Shown: in pieces, positions 7,551 through 9,195 of the stretch | Position numbering within the stretch: position 1 is the stretch's first letter | Layout: every line of letters starts with the position of its first letter | Translations under genes and position numbers: made by a program | Source: CAYLJO01 sp964383905 | Lineage (GTDB): Bacteria; Acidobacteriota; Blastocatellia; Pyrinomonadales; Pyrinomonadaceae | Assembly: GCA_964383905.1 (NCBI GenBank) | Contig: CAYLJO010000236.1 | Coordinates: 1-9,195, forward strand | Direction of reading: 5' to 3' | Length of the DNA: 9,195 nt | The notes under the pieces: model-generated | What the model saw: the letters and a program-made list of their open reading frames with translations, nothing else | Database searches by the model: none | Told to the model about the DNA's origin: nothing

Positions 7551-7610
7551 AGCCCAGGACGTGAGTCCTGGGTCCTCTGTAGGGGGTGACCCCCAGCCCT
7601 GGAAGGGCGA
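7551..7610. repeat. Cluster of three hairpins, REP-like
   Basis: Three adjacent inverted repeats lie in about 60 bp: CCCAGGAC/GTCCTGGG (7553-7560 and 7565-7572, loop GTGA), GGGGG/CCCCC (7582-7586 and 7590-7594), and GCCCT/AGGGC (7596-7600 and 7604-7608). The first is a perfect 8-bp stem. The set resembles dispersed palindromic elements common between genes in environmental bacteria. It lies 45-104 nt upstream of the hpnC ATG, so it would fall in the hpnC leader if transcription starts further upstream. I see no convincing hpnC promoter in 7507-7774, and 7611-7774 holds nothing else I can support. Confidence 0.5.
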
Positions 7611-7774
7611 TAGAATTGTTCTTTCAATACTGACAATGAATCGACCCTACGAACTGCATCCCTTTTCTATTTTAACCTGATACTTATGCTTTCGGTACGG
7701 GAAAAATGGATCTTTGAAACTGCATCAAAGGCCATCGTGCTGTATCCCTTCCGATGATTTGTCACCGAACTCAC

Positions 7775-7903
7775 CTAAATCAAACCACACACCATGTGGA
7801 CAGTTGTAGGGGCAACCATTGTGGTTGCCCGCGGCCTTTGGCCAGCGCGCACGCGCGGCGCGAGGACTGCGCCCTTGTACCAATCTCCTGTGGTTTGATT
7901 TAG
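7775..7903 (+). mobile_element. MITE-like inverted-repeat element, copy 2
   Basis: A 129-bp element is bounded by a perfect 15-bp inverted repeat, CTAAATCAAACCACA (7775-7789) and TGTGGTTTGATTTAG (7889-7903). Inside is a 9-bp stem with a 3-nt loop (7810-7818 with 7822-7830) and a GC-rich palindromic stretch (7845-7860). Shared with copy 1 (140-291), in the same order and orientation, are the full 15-bp left end, TGTAGGGGCA, TGCCCGCG and GCGCGCA. It has no coding capacity. The longer and perfect ends suggest this copy is better preserved than copy 1. No target duplication longer than the possible TA is visible. Confidence 0.62.
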
Positions 7904-8121
7904 ACAGGGCGTAAAGCACAATGGCTGACCTTCGCCCGGGGGAGCGAACGCACGCCTGAGAATGTAACCTTGGATAGAGTCCGTCGCAACACGCTTGGCC
8001 AAGTTCGTGATCGCTCTGACTCAGGTCAAAACCATCAGTCTTGCCTAAGTCCCTGCGGTGATGAGCGGGCGGGCAGAACAGGACTCGCAGTACAAGCGAT
8101 GTCAACGTCCGCTTCGCTTCT

Positions 8122-8149
8122 TTGATTCGCCTTCCGCCGAGAGTATAGT
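8122..8149 (+). promoter_or_regulatory. Predicted hicAB promoter
   Basis: TTGATT (8122-8127) and TATAGT (8144-8149) are 16 nt apart. The start point would be near 8156, about 30 nt before the hicA start. The promoter is bracketed by a perfect 9-bp inverted repeat, CCGCTTCGC (8109-8117) and GCGAAGCGG (8169-8177), a possible operator for autoregulation. The stretch 7904-8108 before it shows no gene I can support. Confidence 0.45.
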
Positions 8150-8186
8150 CCTCCCCAAAATCAAGACCGCGAAGCGGTGAAAGACT

Positions 8187-8429
8187 TTGCAGGCGATCTT
8201 TGAAGACCCTGTAAAGTCCAGCATCTTGTGGAGTGACATTGAGAGGCTATTGGTTGCTTTAGGTGCGGAGATCAGCGAGGGACGCGGTTCACGTGTAAGG
8301 ATTGCTTTGCGGGGAGTGAGGGCGGTTTTCCATCGCCCTCACCCGCAGAAAGAGACGAACAAAGGCGCGGTAGTTTCGATGCGCCGCTTTCTCACCGAAG
8401 CAGGAGTGACGCCGGAGAAAGAGCAATGA
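8187..8429 (+). CDS. hicA: HicA family toxin (mRNA interferase)
   Basis: HicA toxins are small double-stranded-RNA-binding-like proteins that cleave mRNA and are neutralised by HicB. Family features here are ILWSDIERLLVALGAE (13-28), then GRGSRVRI, VRAVFHRPHPQKE (44-56, with H49 and H52) and the closing GAVVSMRRFLTEAG. At 80 residues the length is normal to slightly short. The start is the weak point: the only start codon before the conserved core is TTG 8187, without a clear ribosome binding site. An in-frame TGA (8178-8180) lies two codons before it, and the codons around that TGA read KTAKR-stop-KTLQAIF, resembling a usual HicA N-terminus interrupted by a stop. The protein may therefore be N-terminally trimmed and weak. 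Its stop overlaps the hicB start (ATGA). Confidence 0.85.
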   Translation: MQAIFEDPVKSSILWSDIERLLVALGAEISEGRGSRVRIALRGVRAVFHRPHPQKETNKGAVVSMRRFLTEAGVTPEKEQ

Positions 8430-8737
8430 AGTACAAAGGCTACGAGGGCACAGTTAAATTCGATGAGGACGCCGGCATCTTTTACGGCGAGGTCATAAAT
8501 ACCCGCGACGTGATCACCTTCCAGGGCACGTCAGTTAAAGAACTCCGGAAGGCTTTCAGGGACTCGATAGATGATTACTTAGCCTTCTGCGAGGAACGGG
8601 GCGAAGAACCGGACAAGCCCTTTTCTGGAAATTTTGTTGTCAGAATCTCGCCCGATTTGCACCGAGAGCTGTACGCGGAAGCTAAGCGTGAGGGCAAAAG
8701 CTTGAACTCTTTGATTGAGGAAAAGCTTGCGAGTTAA
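8426..8737 (+). CDS. hicB: HicB family antitoxin
   Basis: HicB binds and inhibits HicA and usually represses its own operon. The N-terminal HicB domain (about residues 1-60) has the expected MKYKGYEGTVKFDED start, FYGEVINTRDVITFQG, and the helix VKELRKAFRDSIDDYLAFC. The C-terminal part (about 68-101) reads FVVRISPDLHRELYAEAKRE followed by SLNSLIEEKL, a ribbon-helix-helix/Arc-like DNA-binding domain. At 103 residues it is full length for this two-domain type. ATG 8426 overlaps the hicA stop as ATGA and has GGAG (8414-8417) 8 nt upstream. This good site should give more antitoxin than toxin, as the TTG-started hicA lacks one. An intrinsic terminator follows. Confidence 0.93.
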   Translation: MKYKGYEGTVKFDEDAGIFYGEVINTRDVITFQGTSVKELRKAFRDSIDDYLAFCEERGEEPDKPFSGNFVVRISPDLHRELYAEAKREGKSLNSLIEEKLAS

Positions 8738-8750
8738 CGCGCGCTTTAGG

Positions 8751-8792
8751 AAACGCTTGGCTGTTTAGCTGGCAAAAAGGCAAGCGTTTTTT
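8751..8792 (+). terminator. Intrinsic terminator after hicB
   Basis: A perfect 9-bp stem, AAACGCTTG (8751-8759) with CAAGCGTTT (8781-8789), runs into six T residues (8787-8792), 14 nt after the hicB stop. The 21-nt loop contains a small GCT/AGC sub-hairpin. It should end the hicAB transcript and separate it from the next unit. Confidence 0.75.
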
Positions 8793-8860
8793 GCGGCAAG
8801 ATGAGGAACTTGAAGCTAAGGGAAAAAAGCAGACGAAAAAACCACCTGGGGGCTTCACTG

Positions 8861-8926
8861 TTTGAGGAGATACGTTCACGATTTGGGGAGACGTTGCCAC
8901 CTTATTTGGGGAGATGAATCGCCTTA
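8861..8926 (+). repeat. Three imperfect 21-23-bp direct repeats
   Basis: Three adjacent units begin TTTGAGGAGA (8861-8881), TTTGGGGAGA (8882-8904) and TTTGGGGAGA (8905-8926). Units 1 and 2 share CGTT after the core, and units 2 and 3 end in CCTTA. The GRGGAGA cores are spaced 21 and 23 bp apart, about two helical turns, so a protein could bind all three on one face. The units have no spacers, which argues against CRISPR. They may be an operator array for the ParD-like gene 75 bp downstream or the multi-repeat end of a lost insertion sequence. Confidence 0.5.
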
Positions 8927-8946
8927 TCTGCCAGCCCCCTTTCGCT

Positions 8947-8973
8947 ATGGCAATTCTTGCCAAGGATTGCCAT
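8947..8973. promoter_or_regulatory. 27-bp near-perfect palindrome, probable operator
   Basis: Two 13-bp arms (8947-8959 and 8961-8973) around C8960 are reverse complements with a single mismatch (T8955 against G8965). The outer 8 bp, ATGGCAAT and ATTGCCAT, are perfect. It ends 27 nt before the ATG of the ParD-like gene. The 1-nt centre suits a dimeric DNA-binding protein rather than an RNA hairpin. Ribbon-helix-helix antitoxins of the ParD type bind such palindromes to repress their own operons, so this is a likely operator. Confidence 0.5.
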
Positions 8974-9000
8974 GATGGCGGGTGAGGGAGGTTTTCTTCG

Positions 9001-9153
9001 ATGGCGACCATGAATATATCCTTGCCCGATAAGTTGAAAAGCTATGTGGACAATCGCGTGGCAAAGGACGGCTACGGCACGGCGAGCGAGTATTTCCGCG
9101 AACTGATTCGCCAGGACCAGCAGCGGCGAGAGCAGGAGCAACTAAGTGAATAG
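9001..9153 (+). CDS. Short ParD/CopG-like antitoxin, ribbon-helix-helix
   Basis: The 50-residue product starts MATMNISLPDKLKSYVD and continues GYGTASEYFRELIRQDQQRR, the classic ParD-type ribbon-helix-helix DNA-binding domain (about residues 3-43). Ordinary ParD antitoxins are about 80 residues, with a C-terminal tail that wraps the ParE toxin. Here a TAG (9151-9153) ends the protein right after the DNA-binding domain, so the toxin-binding tail is missing or shifted out of frame. The ATG at 9001 has a strong GAGGGAGG (8984-8991) 9 nt upstream; ATG 9010 is a weaker choice. It lies downstream of a large palindrome and three direct repeats. A parE-like partner is not visible and, if present, is beyond the window. 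Confidence 0.8.
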   Translation: MATMNISLPDKLKSYVDNRVAKDGYGTASEYFRELIRQDQQRREQEQLSE

Positions 9154-9195
9154 CCACAAATTTCTGGACGACTTGCTCTTTGACAATTTAGATTT
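9146..9195 (+). CDS. Possible start of a further gene, cut by window end
   Basis: GTG at 9146 opens a frame overlapping the ParD-like stop by 8 nt and stays open to the window edge, beginning (M/V)NSHKFLDDLLFDNLD. This could be a translationally coupled downstream gene. It could also be a frame-shifted remnant of a ParD C-terminal tail, since LDDLLFDNLD is loosely like the leucine-rich helix of that tail. Sixteen codons are too few to name a product. Confidence 0.25.
   Translation, partial: MNSHKFLDDLLFDNLD

Noticed and set aside
140..7903. Calling the hopanoid block a composite transposon
   Set aside because: No transposase gene is present, the elements are only 129-152 bp, and no target-site duplication around the whole block is visible.
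7725..8105. Minus-strand open frames (7725-8105 and 7775-8002) running through MITE copy 2
   Set aside because: They read through the inverted-repeat element, have no recognisable domain, and lack a convincing ribosome binding site. The segment 7910-8080 could be a decayed gene, but I could not assign it.
8861..8926. CRISPR array
   Set aside because: The three units are adjacent without unique spacers, imperfect, and there are no cas genes.

Overview
The window is a bacterial hopanoid-biosynthesis locus followed by small toxin-antitoxin genes. The lineage cannot be fixed from this sequence. Gene content and the many short palindromic intergenic elements would fit an environmental Gram-negative-type bacterium such as an Acidobacteriota member, but that is a low-confidence inference.

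Layout. Positions 1-337 hold a possible sigma70-type promoter, a small inverted-repeat (MITE-like) element, and a second promoter whose -35 box lies in the element's right terminal repeat. Positions 338-5065 are a plus-strand unit: squalene-hopene cyclase (shc), adenosylhopane synthase (hpnH), an NAD-dependent epimerase/dehydratase-type protein (hpnA) and an adenosylhopane nucleosidase-type protein (hpnG). A convergent minus-strand unit follows: hpnC (7506 to 6487), then hpnE (6483 to 5155). Positions 7507-8186 have no credible gene. They hold a palindrome cluster, a second MITE-like copy in the same orientation as the first, and a promoter. Positions 8187-8737 encode a HicA/HicB pair ending in a clear intrinsic terminator. 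Positions 8793-9000 carry three imperfect direct repeats and a 27-bp near-perfect palindrome, leading into a very short ParD-like antitoxin (9001-9153). Another gene may begin at the window edge.

How the genes work together. HpnC and HpnE act in the HpnCDE route from farnesyl diphosphate through presqualene diphosphate and hydroxysqualene to squalene. Shc cyclises squalene to hopene. HpnH adds a 5'-deoxyadenosyl group, and HpnG removes adenine on the way to bacteriohopanepolyols; HpnA's step is unsettled. HpnD, the first enzyme of the squalene branch, is not in the window, although hpnC and hpnE are directly adjacent.

The genes belong to known families and I found no convincing new multi-gene system. 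The less ordinary signals are the paired MITE-like elements around the hopanoid block, the promoter formed by one of them, the missing hpnD, the one-codon in-frame hpnC/hpnE junction, and the layered repeats upstream of the ParD-like gene.
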